NCBI RefSeq assembly: GCF_019510245.1
Contig: NZ_JAEKKT010000145.1
Span: forward strand, 1-62,532
Length of the DNA: 62,532 nt
Origin: Streptomyces sp.
GTDB taxonomy: Bacteria > Actinomycetota > Actinomycetes > Streptomycetales > Streptomycetaceae
Reading direction: 5' to 3'
The position numbers and the translations under genes are program-made. Positions 1 through 8,324 of the stretch are shown here, piece after piece (within the stretch, counting starts at the first letter, position 1; each line of letters opens with the position of its first letter). The notes under the pieces are model-generated. The model was not told the DNA's origin. It made no database searches and was given only the letters and a program-made list of their open reading frames with translations.

Positions 1-627
1 GGCGGAGTTGACACTGGTGGAGTCCTCGCGCCATGTCCGAGGTAGCACGGAATTCGAGGCCGCCCGCATGATCCTCGGATTCGTTCGCCCGAAGAACAGG
101 TTGCGACTGCGCCGAACGGTGGCGGACGCAGGCGTTCTGGAGCTGGGCAGCCTCGACGAGACTGCACCGCTCATCGGCATGGAGGCCGCCGAACTACGCG
201 GCGACATCATGGTGTTCGAGAACCACCGCGGAATGTGCCTGGCCGGGTGGCCCGTCACCGAGCGCATCGCCCGCCCCATGTGGCCCGCCGCCTCGCCGAC
301 GAGATCCTTCCGGAGGTAGACCGCAAGCAGCAGGACATCGAGCAGGAGCGTGCCCAGTCCTCCTGGTACTCCTACAGCCGGCGTGACGAGCGCAAGTTGG
401 ACGCGGAGGCGGCAGTCCTTCGAACCGTCCGAGCGTGGTGTGGCCAGGACAAGGCTGACCGCTACGACGAGTTGGTTGCGCTGCGCGCCGAGGTCATCCG
501 GCTCGGGGAGTTGGTCGAGAAGGCGGTCAAGGCCCTACGCGACCGCGGCCACGGCGTCATCGCCTCCACCATTGAGCGCGACCTGGGCGTCCATATCTCC
601 AGCCTTGATCCTGACGTGCGTCGATGA
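1..627 (+). pseudogene. Frameshifted hypothetical gene, 5' end outside the window
   Basis: The frame is open from base 2 and runs to a stop at 317-319. A second frame continues coherently from about base 284 to a TGA at 625-627. Dropping two bases from ATGTGG (278-283) would join them as ...RIARPM-ARRLADEILPEV..., so one gene with a 2-base insertion is the simplest reading. Codon third positions are mostly G/C in both halves. The second half is rich in Glu, Lys and Arg (DRKQQDIEQERAQ, then RRDERKLDAEAAVL) and is probably a helical coiled coil. I do not recognise the family. Its 3' end overlaps the opposite-strand pseudogene by 71 bases, tail to tail. A sequencing error is the alternative to real decay. 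Confidence 0.45.
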
Positions 628-2156
628 GACCGCGCCACGGATCTGGCTCCGCCTTGGGCTGTGCCGGCTGAGTAGGGGGCTTCGTCTCCTTCTCCGGTCG
701 GTGTGGGTGCCAGCCGTCAAGGAACGGCCGCAATTGATCTCCCGTCGGCTCCGCATGGAAGTTGAGAGAAGCCAAGCCCTTGCCGCTGAGGGTGGGGTCG
801 AGCCGGTCGGCCTCCGCCTTCCCCCAAGCCGACCACTCTCGCAGCCTCTCGGCTTCGAGGGCGTCTTCCGACGTCGCGGTGGCTTCATCCAGAGCGGCGC
901 AGAACATCCGGATCTCCCCTGCGGCCTGCCACTGCTCAAGGGCCGTGCCGAAGCGGTCGGCCCGTACCGCGTGAACCGCCTTGATCGAAGCCACGCTGAC
1001 GGCGGCCTCCCACTCCCGCCGCTCGCTCTCCTCTCGCTCCGCTTCCAGGCGCCGGCGCTCGGCCTCCTGACGCTCCCGCTCCTCTCGCAGGCGCTGTTGT
1101 TCCGCCTCACGTTCCAGCCGAGCCCGCTCCTGCTCCTCCGCACGCGCCTTCAACGCCCGGAAGACTGAACCGACCTGCTCCTCCAATGGCTTCTTGGCCG
1201 TGTCAGCCCATTCCTTCCTCCAGCCGTAGCTGTAGCCCGACTGCTGGCTGACCAGCAGCTCCAGCTCGCCGGACGGCTCGAACTTCTGGGCTGGGGTGAC
1301 ACGCTGCCAGTCGTACGTACGGCGGCCCGGCTGCTTGGGGACGTACCGGACCGGCTTCTGCCGTTCACGGAAGCCGACCTCGTACGTCCTGCCATGGACA
1401 GTGAGCAGCGGCCTCGGCTGCCTGCGCTTCTTCGACACCGCGATCTCGCCGTGGCGTGCGAGGGCTTCCTCGGCGAGGAGCCGGAGCAGCGAGAGCACCC
1501 GGGGGAGGACCTCTTCCGAGATCTCGAAGGCGCTGTGGTCCGCGCTGACTGCGGCGATCACGTCCTCGACATCGGTGATCACACGGCTGCGCGCCAGCCG
1601 GATCCGGTTCCACTCGGTCTCGTCCTCGCCGGTCACCCGGAGCAGGCCGAGGAAGAAGTCCCCCTTCGCCCGCCCGCTGTACTTCAGGCTGAATCCCTCG
1701 GGGGCACACTGCCGGGCCGCGTCGAACGCCCTGCGGTAGCGGGCTCGCTCCTCGTCGCTGGGGTTCGGGATCCGGAGGAACCGCCCAGCCTGCTGCACCT
1801 CCGCGATCAAGGCGGCTCCGATTTCTGCCGGCGACGGCTGGGGGGCCTTGGGGGCGCGCTTCGACGCCGTCTTCGTCGTGGACGGGGCTGTGTCTTGCTT
1901 CTGCGGCGGAGGGGCCGGTCGTGCCGGTTGGCCGGAACCTGTTGACCGCTGCTTGCGCTGAGCTGGTTCCGGCCGGTCCGGGTGATGGCCGTGTTCCAGG
2001 TAGAAGCGTCCCGCGTCGGTGATCTCCGCCTGCCATTTCCCATCCTGCTTCGGTGAGAGCGAGCTCGGGGCTGTCCGACGTGACAGGGTCGGCTCCATCC
2101 CCGATGCGGGTGAGAAGTGCGAGCTGCCGGTCATTTAACGGAGACCAAGGGTGCAT
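557..2156 (-). pseudogene. Frameshifted large Streptomyces hypothetical protein ('PE-PGRS'-labelled paralogue family)
   Basis: From the ATG at 2156 about 35 codons read MHPWSPLNDRQLALLTRI... up to SPELALT. The continuation (KQDGKWQAEITDAGRFYLEH...) is in another frame from about 2058 down to the stop at 557-559. Together they would give about 530 residues: a winged-helix-like start ending in DAGRFYLEHGHHPDRP, a Pro/Lys linker, a central domain, and a Glu/Arg-rich coiled coil near residues 350-410. As I remember this paralogue family, there is a short stretch (about a dozen residues) between the two pieces that is missing here, so a small deletion with loss of frame is likely. The family is often mislabelled PE-PGRS in Streptomyces and has no established function. 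Confidence 0.55.
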
Positions 2157-2674
2157 GGCGATCGTCGTACCTTCTGGGGGCACTTCGGCACAAGCCGTAC
2201 AGGGCTATTCACCCGCCCTCGACGGTGCCAGTCGTGTCGAGGGGCATCCAGTTCGGACCGAGCTGCCGACTGTGCGCCCTGCCATCGCCTCTACGAGGCG
2301 CCTGTTGACCATCTCCGGATCGACATGGGGGGTCACGAGTTCAATGGGGACGAATGTCAGTGTCCGCTGCCCCTAGCACCTCGGTCTGACAATCGAGCCC
2401 CGGGACCAGGTGATTCCGGTCGTTCACCGGTTGCGACGTGAGCTGTTGGCTGTGTGCTTCGGTGGACTGCGGCGTACAGCCTGCCTCGTCGCTCGACGTT
2501 GACTCGGCGGTCTGCGATAGCAGCCTTTGGCGCAATTTCGCCGGTCATAGCCAGGTCGTGCACCAATTGCCCCGAGGCTTTGGCCGGGCGCGGGGGCGCT
2601 CTTGAAAATGGCCATGGGGAGGGGATGCGGGTCTCGATGAGGGCCTTCAGAATGGGCCCGGCGTCTTCCGGCTG
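2157..2674. other. Intergenic stretch between the pseudogene and the giant ATPase gene
   Basis: About 520 bases without a convincing gene. An open frame at 2454-2675 (plus strand) ends in a TGA that overlaps the ATG of the next gene (TGATG at 2673-2677). Inside it a GGAGGGG at 2618-2624 directly precedes an ATG at 2625, which would start a 16-codon mini-ORF ending at the same TGA. I see no clear -35/-10 pair. Confidence 0.3.
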
Positions 2675-5600
2675 ATGGCCGAGGGAGGGCAGAGGGGCGC
2701 CGAAACTCTCTCATCGGACCGGCTGCAAGTCCTGTCCGAGATGGTGCAGAACGCTGATGACACGGGCGCTTCCCAAGTCCGATTCATCTGGCGCCCCGAA
2801 GAGTTGTTGATTGCCCATGATGGCAAGGGCGTGCGACTGGCTGACATCTTGCTGCTCGGCCTGCCGTGGCTCAGCGGCAAGAGCTCCGATGCGGAGGCGA
2901 CGGGGCGATTCGGAATCGGGCTGGCTACCTTGCGCGCCTTGGCGACCACCTGGGAGGTGCACTGTCACCCCTTCCACGTGCGGTTCGCCGACCTGTCGAT
3001 TCGGTCTGTGGAGCCGTTGGTGGTGCCGGAGCAACTTGTGGGGCCCGAATGGACGGTCTTCCGAATCCCTCTGCCGCCCGACGCTCTGTCCGCCTCGGAG
3101 CTCTTCGAGTGGTTCGAGACGTGGAACGACAGCTCCCTGCTCTTCCTCCGCCACGTGAGGCAGGTCGAAGCCCTCAGCGACTGTTCAAGTGAGCAGGGGG
3201 ACGACGACGAGACGCCGTCGGTGATGCTTAAGCTGAGTTGGGCAGAGATCGACCGGCGAAAGCTCCGCATCGACGGTGAGGAAGCGGAGGTCCGGGTCCG
3301 TGAAGCCCGGACGACCAATGGGGCACTGTGGCGGGTCTACGACGCCCACGTCGCACCGCACGGCACGAGTACACGTCGGCACAAGGCGGTGGGAGCCTCC
3401 ATGCCGGTCGCCGTCGCGCTGCCGGTGCACGGACCGGAACTGGGGAGTGTGCACGCTGGGCTACCAGTGGCCGAGTTGAGAGCCCCAGCTCGAGTGCACG
3501 CCCAGTTCGACCCCGTCGTCAGCCGTGAAGGATTCGCTGCCAGCCGATGGAACGCGGACCTCGTCCCGCTCGTCGCGGACCTCTGGGCCGCTGCCGCCCT
3601 CGACGTACTGAGCGAGGTCGAACCTTCGGCTTGGCACCTCGTTCCGTTGCCTTCGCCCTCCGACCCATCATCACCCACCCGGCTTCCGGACAGTATCCGT
3701 GCAGCGTTGGTCGACCGTTCCCGCACCTGCTTGGCCTCCCAAATCTCCCTCCCCTGCCCGGACGGGACCACGAAGCTAATCTCGGCGCTCGCCGTTGAGG
3801 AGCCACAGCTGTCGGGTGTGCTGGATGATGAGGACATCGCCCGGCTGGCCGGGCTGCCAAGTACCTTTCCACGACGTGCCCGCGACAGTGCCCACCAGTG
3901 GCGTGAGGTCCTGACGGATTGGCGCTGCGAAGGCACCGCAGAACTCGCCAATGAGGTGCGGGTGAGGGACGCGCTCATCTCACTCGACGACATCGAGTAC
4001 GACATCGGGCAGACCATCCATCTCGCAGCGGTTGCCATCGAGGAGCATCTCGACTTCTTGCTGGACAATCGTCCGTGTGTCGTCGACGCCGACGGCCGGC
4101 GTCTGTGGCCGACGGCGCCGGGCGTCGCGTTCGCGGAGCCCCAGGACGCCGAACCGCGCAGCAGCAACCCGCTGGACGCGCTGGGCATCGTCGTGAACCT
4201 CCATGCCGACTACGCGGAGAACTCGCCGTGGGCCCGACGTGTCCTCGACTGGCTGCGGAAACAGGGCTGTCTCGTACGGCGCGACGACACCGCGGCCGTA
4301 CTGAGCCGAATCGAACGGATGGGCCGCCTTGGCAGACGAATCGGAGGTGATACGGGATGCGGAGTCGAGCAACTCGTATCTATCCAGGCGGCCCTGGGTG
4401 AAGTGTCGAAGAAGGTGCGGGAGCGACTCGGTCCCGGGATCGGAAGGGCCATACTCCTCGACGGATACGAGTACGACTCCGACGGCAACGAAATGCCCTG
4501 CAAGGTGCCGCCCGCGTACGCTTATCTTCCCCAAGTGCTGGAGAGCACCGACGGAGATCGTTTCGCCATCGCCGCGGGAAAGACTCCCGGCATCAAGTGG
4601 GTGCAGCGCTCCTATACACGCACTCTGCTGTCGCAAGGGCAGTGTGGGCTGAGCCGTACGGCCTTCTTGCGCCTCCTAGGGGTCGCGGACACACCTCGGC
4701 TTAAGGAGCTTCAGCCGGGCCGGGAAACCAAGGAGTACGAGGCGGACTCCCGCATCGGTCTCTCACGCGGCTGCTGGCTGTCCCCGGCAGCGCGCACGAG
4801 GGAGCTACGCCGCTTGAGCGCGGACTACACGCTGGACGACCGCCTAAGTCCGGACCTGGACGTTGTGGTACAGCACATCATCTCCGAGCAGAACCCGCAG
4901 GAACGCAGGCGTCGTACGGCGGCCCTGTTGCAGACGCTTGGTAGGCCCGGCATGGTCACCTCCTCCGAACACGCGGACGTACAGGCGGCGGAGGCGAACT
5001 ACCGATGGATCCCGCGCGGGCAGACGGCGGCCCTGTGGATCTGGCGGCTCCGGGAGACTGCCTGGCTGGAGGACACCAGCGGCAAACTATGCACTCCAGC
5101 GCAGGTGCACTTGTCCACGCGCGACTCGCAGGCGCTCTACGGCCATGACGACCCGGGATATCTGCACCCTGCGATCCAGGAGAACACGTCCATTCGGATC
5201 GATGTCTTGGCGGTTCTCGGGGTGAATGGAGACCCCGACGTTCCTCAGTTGATCAATAGATTGCGGGAACTTCGGAAGCGCTCCATGGCACTCGGCTCGG
5301 TGGACGACCGTCTCAAAGCCGAGGTCTATCTCGTCTATCAGGCTCTGGCAGGCCGGCTGAGGCATGAGGCGGCGGGCACGTCTCGCAGTGAGCTGCGAAA
5401 GAGGGTTCGGGATGCCTTCAACGGCACCGACTTCGTGCTCACCGACCAGGGATGGCAGAGGGCGGCCGCCTGCTTCCGTGGCCCGACAATCCTGCGCGGC
5501 TTCCGGCCCTTCACCATCCCTGACCCTGAGTTGAACCCGCTCTGGGAAGCTCTCTGGATCGAAGAGCCGAGACCTGAGGATCTTGCTGATGTGCTGAAGG

Positions 5601-7108
5601 AGATCGCGCAGTCCGGCACCCAGCTCCAGGCGGACCAACAGCGCGTAATGCTGGAGGCACTGAGGTCCCTCGCCGACACCGTCACTTCGGCTGGGGGTCC
5701 TATCTCTCCTGGCTTGCGGTCCAAGCTGCGCTGGTTGCCGCTGCGCACCACCCGAGGCTGGACGCAGGAACGGCCCGTCTACGCGGTAGACCACCCCGCC
5801 ATCGTGCGTACGCTCGGCGAGCACCTACATGTTTGGCAGCCGGGCGGAGATCTCCAGCAATTCACCGGTCTGTTGGGTGTCCTCAAGGTGCACAAGCTGG
5901 AGACAGCGGTTGCCTGTGTCGTTGCCCCGGACAGTGGCCGTTCTGATCAGCAGCTGACCGAGGACTTTCGACGGGCCGTGACCAGCTTGCAGGACACTCT
6001 CGTTCGGGATGAGCCAGCTGCCGCTGAGGCTTTCACGGACTGGGCCTGGCTGACGGAGCTTGAGGTACGGGTCTTGCCAGGACTGCGGATCCGCCTGAAC
6101 CCAAACGAGGATGATGAGGTGATCGAGATCCCGGTCGACGCGCATGTCGATCGGGAAGCTAAGGCGCTCTTCGTCGATAGTCCCGGGGCGCTGAGAACCG
6201 CCCGAGGAGGTGGGTTGGCTGTGGCCTCCCTCTTCGCAGCGGAGCGCGCCCACGTCGGCCACCGTTGGCGCGATCTCTGGGAGGAGGACTGGCCGCAGGA
6301 CGCTCCCCTCACTCCGCTCGTCCCGTCCGGCCAACAAGATCACGAGGAACGCGAGCGTTTGGCTTCGCAGTTGCAGGAGCGGGAATTGTCGCGGCCCGCA
6401 AGTCCCTCGGTGCCGACCCAGGCGAGCGGCCAGGTAAAGCCACCAAAAGGAGTTCAGTCGCCTCGGTCGGTGCCTGTTCCTCCCGCGAGTCCCACACCTT
6501 CCGGCGTGGGGTCCCAGCCTGCCCCTCCTCCGGCTCGCAGGCTGCTCCCCTTGACCGAACTACAGGCGCGTACCCCTCAGAGCACCCGAACCGGTTCCTC
6601 GCCGCAGCGGCGCTCTGCGCCCTCCGTTAGAAGCCGGCGCGTCGCCTCGCTGCCGCAACCGCGTCAGGGCGGAGCCGCACCCAGCGAGTACTCCGGCCTG
6701 CTCGGATACCAGGACCGGGATAAGGAGAAGACCGTCCTGGCATTGCTTGCCGGAATCCTTGACCTGAGCGGGCGGACGTTGGAAGACCAGCGAGGTCTTC
6801 AACGGCTGGGGGCAGACGCCGTCGACTCAACAGGCCATTTCTACGAGATCAAGGCTCATGGTGGGGCAGAGCCGGCCGACGTCTCACTCACTAGCGCGGA
6901 ACTCACACGTGCGCTGGCAGAGGGAAGCAACTACTCGCTCGTCATCGCCTCGAACCTGGAAGAGGGCAGGGGGACCCCGATGCTGCGGATTATCACCGAT
7001 CCGTTGCGCTTCTTCGAGGTCGAAACCATGGCCGACGTGAAGCTGAAGGGCGTACGTGACGCGGATGCCGACGCGGCGGTGTGGCAATGGCCGGATGCCA
7101 GCGTGTGA
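2675..7108 (+). CDS. Giant protein with sacsin/Hsp90-like ATPase domain and C-terminal DUF3883 (NO VEIN) domain
   Basis: A 1477-residue protein. The N-terminus carries a GHKL/Bergerat ATP-binding fold of the sacsin type: EMVQNADD (residues 22-29, the E-x3-N-x2-D box), a DG motif in AHDGKG near 49, and TGRFGIGLAT near 76-85. The middle, about 1100 residues, is unassigned. Residues about 1225-1335 are a Pro/Ser/Arg-rich linker. The last 137 residues look like DUF3883, with GADAVDSTGHFYEIKAHG giving a D...E-x-K pattern as in restriction-endonuclease-like folds. The frame is closed by a TGA at 2603-2605. The only ATG before the ATPase motif is 2675; it has no good ribosome-binding site but overlaps an upstream frame as TGATG. 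Sacsin homologues usually have more residues before the N-box, so the N-terminus may be short. I infer a possible anti-phage or quality-control role from the domain pair and the location beside a tRNA gene; nothing here proves it. Confidence 0.75.
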   Translation: MAEGGQRGAETLSSDRLQVLSEMVQNADDTGASQVRFIWRPEELLIAHDGKGVRLADILLLGLPWLSGKSSDAEATGRFGIGLATLRALATTWEVHCHPFHVRFADLSIRSVEPLVVPEQLVGPEWTVFRIPLPPDALSASELFEWFETWNDSSLLFLRHVRQVEALSDCSSEQGDDDETPSVMLKLSWAEIDRRKLRIDGEEAEVRVREARTTNGALWRVYDAHVAPHGTSTRRHKAVGASMPVAVALPVHGPELGSVHAGLPVAELRAPARVHAQFDPVVSREGFAASRWNADLVPLVADLWAAAALDVLSEVEPSAWHLVPLPSPSDPSSPTRLPDSIRAALVDRSRTCLASQISLPCPDGTTKLISALAVEEPQLSGVLDDEDIARLAGLPSTFPRRARDSAHQWREVLTDWRCEGTAELANEVRVRDALISLDDIEYDIGQTIHLAAVAIEEHLDFLLDNRPCVVDADGRRLWPTAPGVAFAEPQDAEPRSSNPLDALGIVVNLHADYAENSPWARRVLDWLRKQGCLVRRDDTAAVLSRIERMGRLGRRIGGDTGCGVEQLVSIQAALGEVSKKVRERLGPGIGRAILLDGYEYDSDGNEMPCKVPPAYAYLPQVLESTDGDRFAIAAGKTPGIKWVQRSYTRTLLSQGQCGLSRTAFLRLLGVADTPRLKELQPGRETKEYEADSRIGLSRGCWLSPAARTRELRRLSADYTLDDRLSPDLDVVVQHIISEQNPQERRRRTAALLQTLGRPGMVTSSEHADVQAAEANYRWIPRGQTAALWIWRLRETAWLEDTSGKLCTPAQVHLSTRDSQALYGHDDPGYLHPAIQENTSIRIDVLAVLGVNGDPDVPQLINRLRELRKRSMALGSVDDRLKAEVYLVYQALAGRLRHEAAGTSRSELRKRVRDAFNGTDFVLTDQGWQRAAACFRGPTILRGFRPFTIPDPELNPLWEALWIEEPRPEDLADVLKEIAQSGTQLQADQQRVMLEALRSLADTVTSAGGPISPGLRSKLRWLPLRTTRGWTQERPVYAVDHPAIVRTLGEHLHVWQPGGDLQQFTGLLGVLKVHKLETAVACVVAPDSGRSDQQLTEDFRRAVTSLQDTLVRDEPAAAEAFTDWAWLTELEVRVLPGLRIRLNPNEDDEVIEIPVDAHVDREAKALFVDSPGALRTARGGGLAVASLFAAERAHVGHRWRDLWEEDWPQDAPLTPLVPSGQQDHEERERLASQLQERELSRPASPSVPTQASGQVKPPKGVQSPRSVPVPPASPTPSGVGSQPAPPPARRLLPLTELQARTPQSTRTGSSPQRRSAPSVRSRRVASLPQPRQGGAAPSEYSGLLGYQDRDKEKTVLALLAGILDLSGRTLEDQRGLQRLGADAVDSTGHFYEIKAHGGAEPADVSLTSAELTRALAEGSNYSLVIASNLEEGRGTPMLRIITDPLRFFEVETMADVKLKGVRDADADAAVWQWPDASV

Positions 7109-7186
7109 GAGCTGCCCCGTGATCACTGGAGGCCCGCCACCCTTGGTGCATGAACGAGCAGGCTTGGCGACAGGGTGATGGGAGCG

Positions 7187-7231
7187 GTTTGGGAGCCAGG
7201 ACATGAAGTCGGCTCCCAAACGGCTCCCAAA
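7187..7231. repeat. Inverted plus direct repeat of GGCTCCCAAA next to tRNA-Pro
   Basis: GTTTGGGAGCC (7187-7197) is inverted as GGCTCCCAAAC (7211-7221). A second direct copy of GGCTCCCAAA lies at 7222-7231. The repeats sit about 70 bases from the 3' end of tRNA-Pro, where integrase arm sites are often found in tRNA-targeted elements. No integrase gene is present on this side. Confidence 0.6.
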
Positions 7232-7249
7232 GTGGCCTCAGAAACCACT

Positions 7250-7284
7250 CAGGGGCCTGATCCATCAACTGGATCAGGCCCCTG
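7250..7284 (-). terminator. Hairpin terminator after tRNA-Pro
   Basis: A 14-bp perfect stem, CAGGGGCCTGATCC (7250-7263) and its complement (7271-7284), with a 7-base loop. It lies 16 bases past the 3' end of the minus-strand tRNA. It may also stop transcripts of the giant ATPase gene from the other side. Confidence 0.7.
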
Positions 7285-7300
7285 ACCTGGTACTTCAGCG

Positions 7301-7374
7301 TCGGGGTGGCGGGATTTGAACCCACGACCTCTTCGTCCCGAACGAAGCGCGCTGCCAAGCTGCGCTACACCCCG
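7301..7374 (-). tRNA. tRNA-Pro (anticodon CGG)
   Basis: On the minus strand the acceptor arms CGGGGTG and CACCCCG pair, followed by discriminator A. The anticodon loop is TTCGGGA with stem CTTCG/CGAAG, so the anticodon is CGG, reading CCG. The T arm contains GGTTCAAATCC. CCA is not encoded. A tRNA-Pro gene is the known attachment site of pSAM2-type elements, and the DNA on its 3' side here looks accessory. Confidence 0.95.
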
Positions 7375-7412
7375 GTGTCGCTGCGGTGCTGCTTGTCGCG
7401 GCGACGTCGTTT

Positions 7413-7441
7413 ACTTTAGCCCACCGGTGGCTGGAGACGAA
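7413..7441 (-). promoter_or_regulatory. Candidate promoter of tRNA-Pro
   Basis: On the minus strand TTCGTC (7441-7436) and TAAAGT (7418-7413) are 17 bases apart. The -10 ends 39 bases before the tRNA 5' end. The -35 is a weak match to TTGACN. Confidence 0.35.
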
Positions 7442-7448
7442 ATCCGGT

Positions 7449-8210
7449 TTAGGGGCGGCGGCCGACCGGGTTCGGGCGGGTGTGGTCCAGGGCTACCAGG
7501 AGGACTGCCAGGGCGTAGCAGGCGAGGCCCAGCAGGAGGGCGTTGGCGAGGGTGGCGCGGTAGCTGTGCTGCTCGGCGTCCAGGAAGGGATAGAGGTAGC
7601 GGCCCGGCGTGCCGGGGAGGACCAGCTCCGCCCGGACGAGGGTGAAGGTCAGGTAGGCCAGCGGGTAGAGCATCCACGCCGGCGTCTGGCGGAGGTGGAG
7701 GCGGCCCGGGGCGGTGAGGAGGAGCCAGTCCACGAGGGCTGCCGCGGGGGCCGCCGTGTAGAGGAGCTGCAGGGCCAGCCACTGGCCGTGCCAGGCCACC
7801 GGCAGGTGCGTCGAGCCCGTCATCGAGAACGGGGGAGTCGTGTGGCCCAGGAGCAGGTGGTAGACCAGGGACGAGACCACGGCGTAGAGGAGTGCCGCGC
7901 CGGTCAGGAACGAGGGCAGGGGGCGGCCCGCCTGCCAGGCCCGGCGGGCCGAGGCGAGGCTCACCAGGGTCAGGAGTACCGCCGCCTGGACTCCGAAGTA
8001 GCTCAGGATCCGGTCCGGACTGCCGAGCAGCAGTTCCAGCGCCACGCCCGCCGACGCCAGCACGGCCGTCAGGAGCCGGAACACCGCGGTCGCGGGGCGG
8101 CGGACGGGGGCGACCACCGCCGTCGCCGGAACGTACCCGGGCATGAGCACGGGCGTGCCCGGGACCGCGGGGAGGTCGGGGATGTCCCTGGGTATCGGAG
8201 GAGTCGTCAT
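7449..8210 (-). CDS. Pr6Pr-like integral membrane protein
   Basis: A 253-residue protein. After a Pro-rich N-terminus (about 35 residues) come six likely membrane segments, including TAVLASAGVALELLL, VQAAVLLTLVSLA, TGAALLYAVVSSLVYHLLL and LLLGLACYALAVLLVAL. The pattern and the loop with HLPVAWHGQW fit the Pr6Pr family of actinobacterial membrane proteins, whose role is unknown. The ATG at 8210 is preceded by GAGG. It is a monocistronic gene upstream of tRNA-Pro on the same strand; an isolated metabolic role cannot be inferred. Confidence 0.75.
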   Translation of the reverse strand: MTTPPIPRDIPDLPAVPGTPVLMPGYVPATAVVAPVRRPATAVFRLLTAVLASAGVALELLLGSPDRILSYFGVQAAVLLTLVSLASARRAWQAGRPLPSFLTGAALLYAVVSSLVYHLLLGHTTPPFSMTGSTHLPVAWHGQWLALQLLYTAAPAAALVDWLLLTAPGRLHLRQTPAWMLYPLAYLTFTLVRAELVLPGTPGRYLYPFLDAEQHSYRATLANALLLGLACYALAVLLVALDHTRPNPVGRRP

Positions 8211-8324
8211 GCCCTCAAATTAGGGAGAAAGGGGCATGTACGGCATGCTGGTCTAGGCCGGGTGGGTTATGGCGGGCCTCGGGGGCCGCCCCGCGCGGGA
8301 GGGGGCCCGAGGTCGTGTCCTCTG

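Noticed and set aside
2151..2441. Plus-strand frame with CAPCHRLYEAP...
   Set aside because: It overlaps the start of the opposite pseudogene, has mixed codon use and no start signal; too weak to call.
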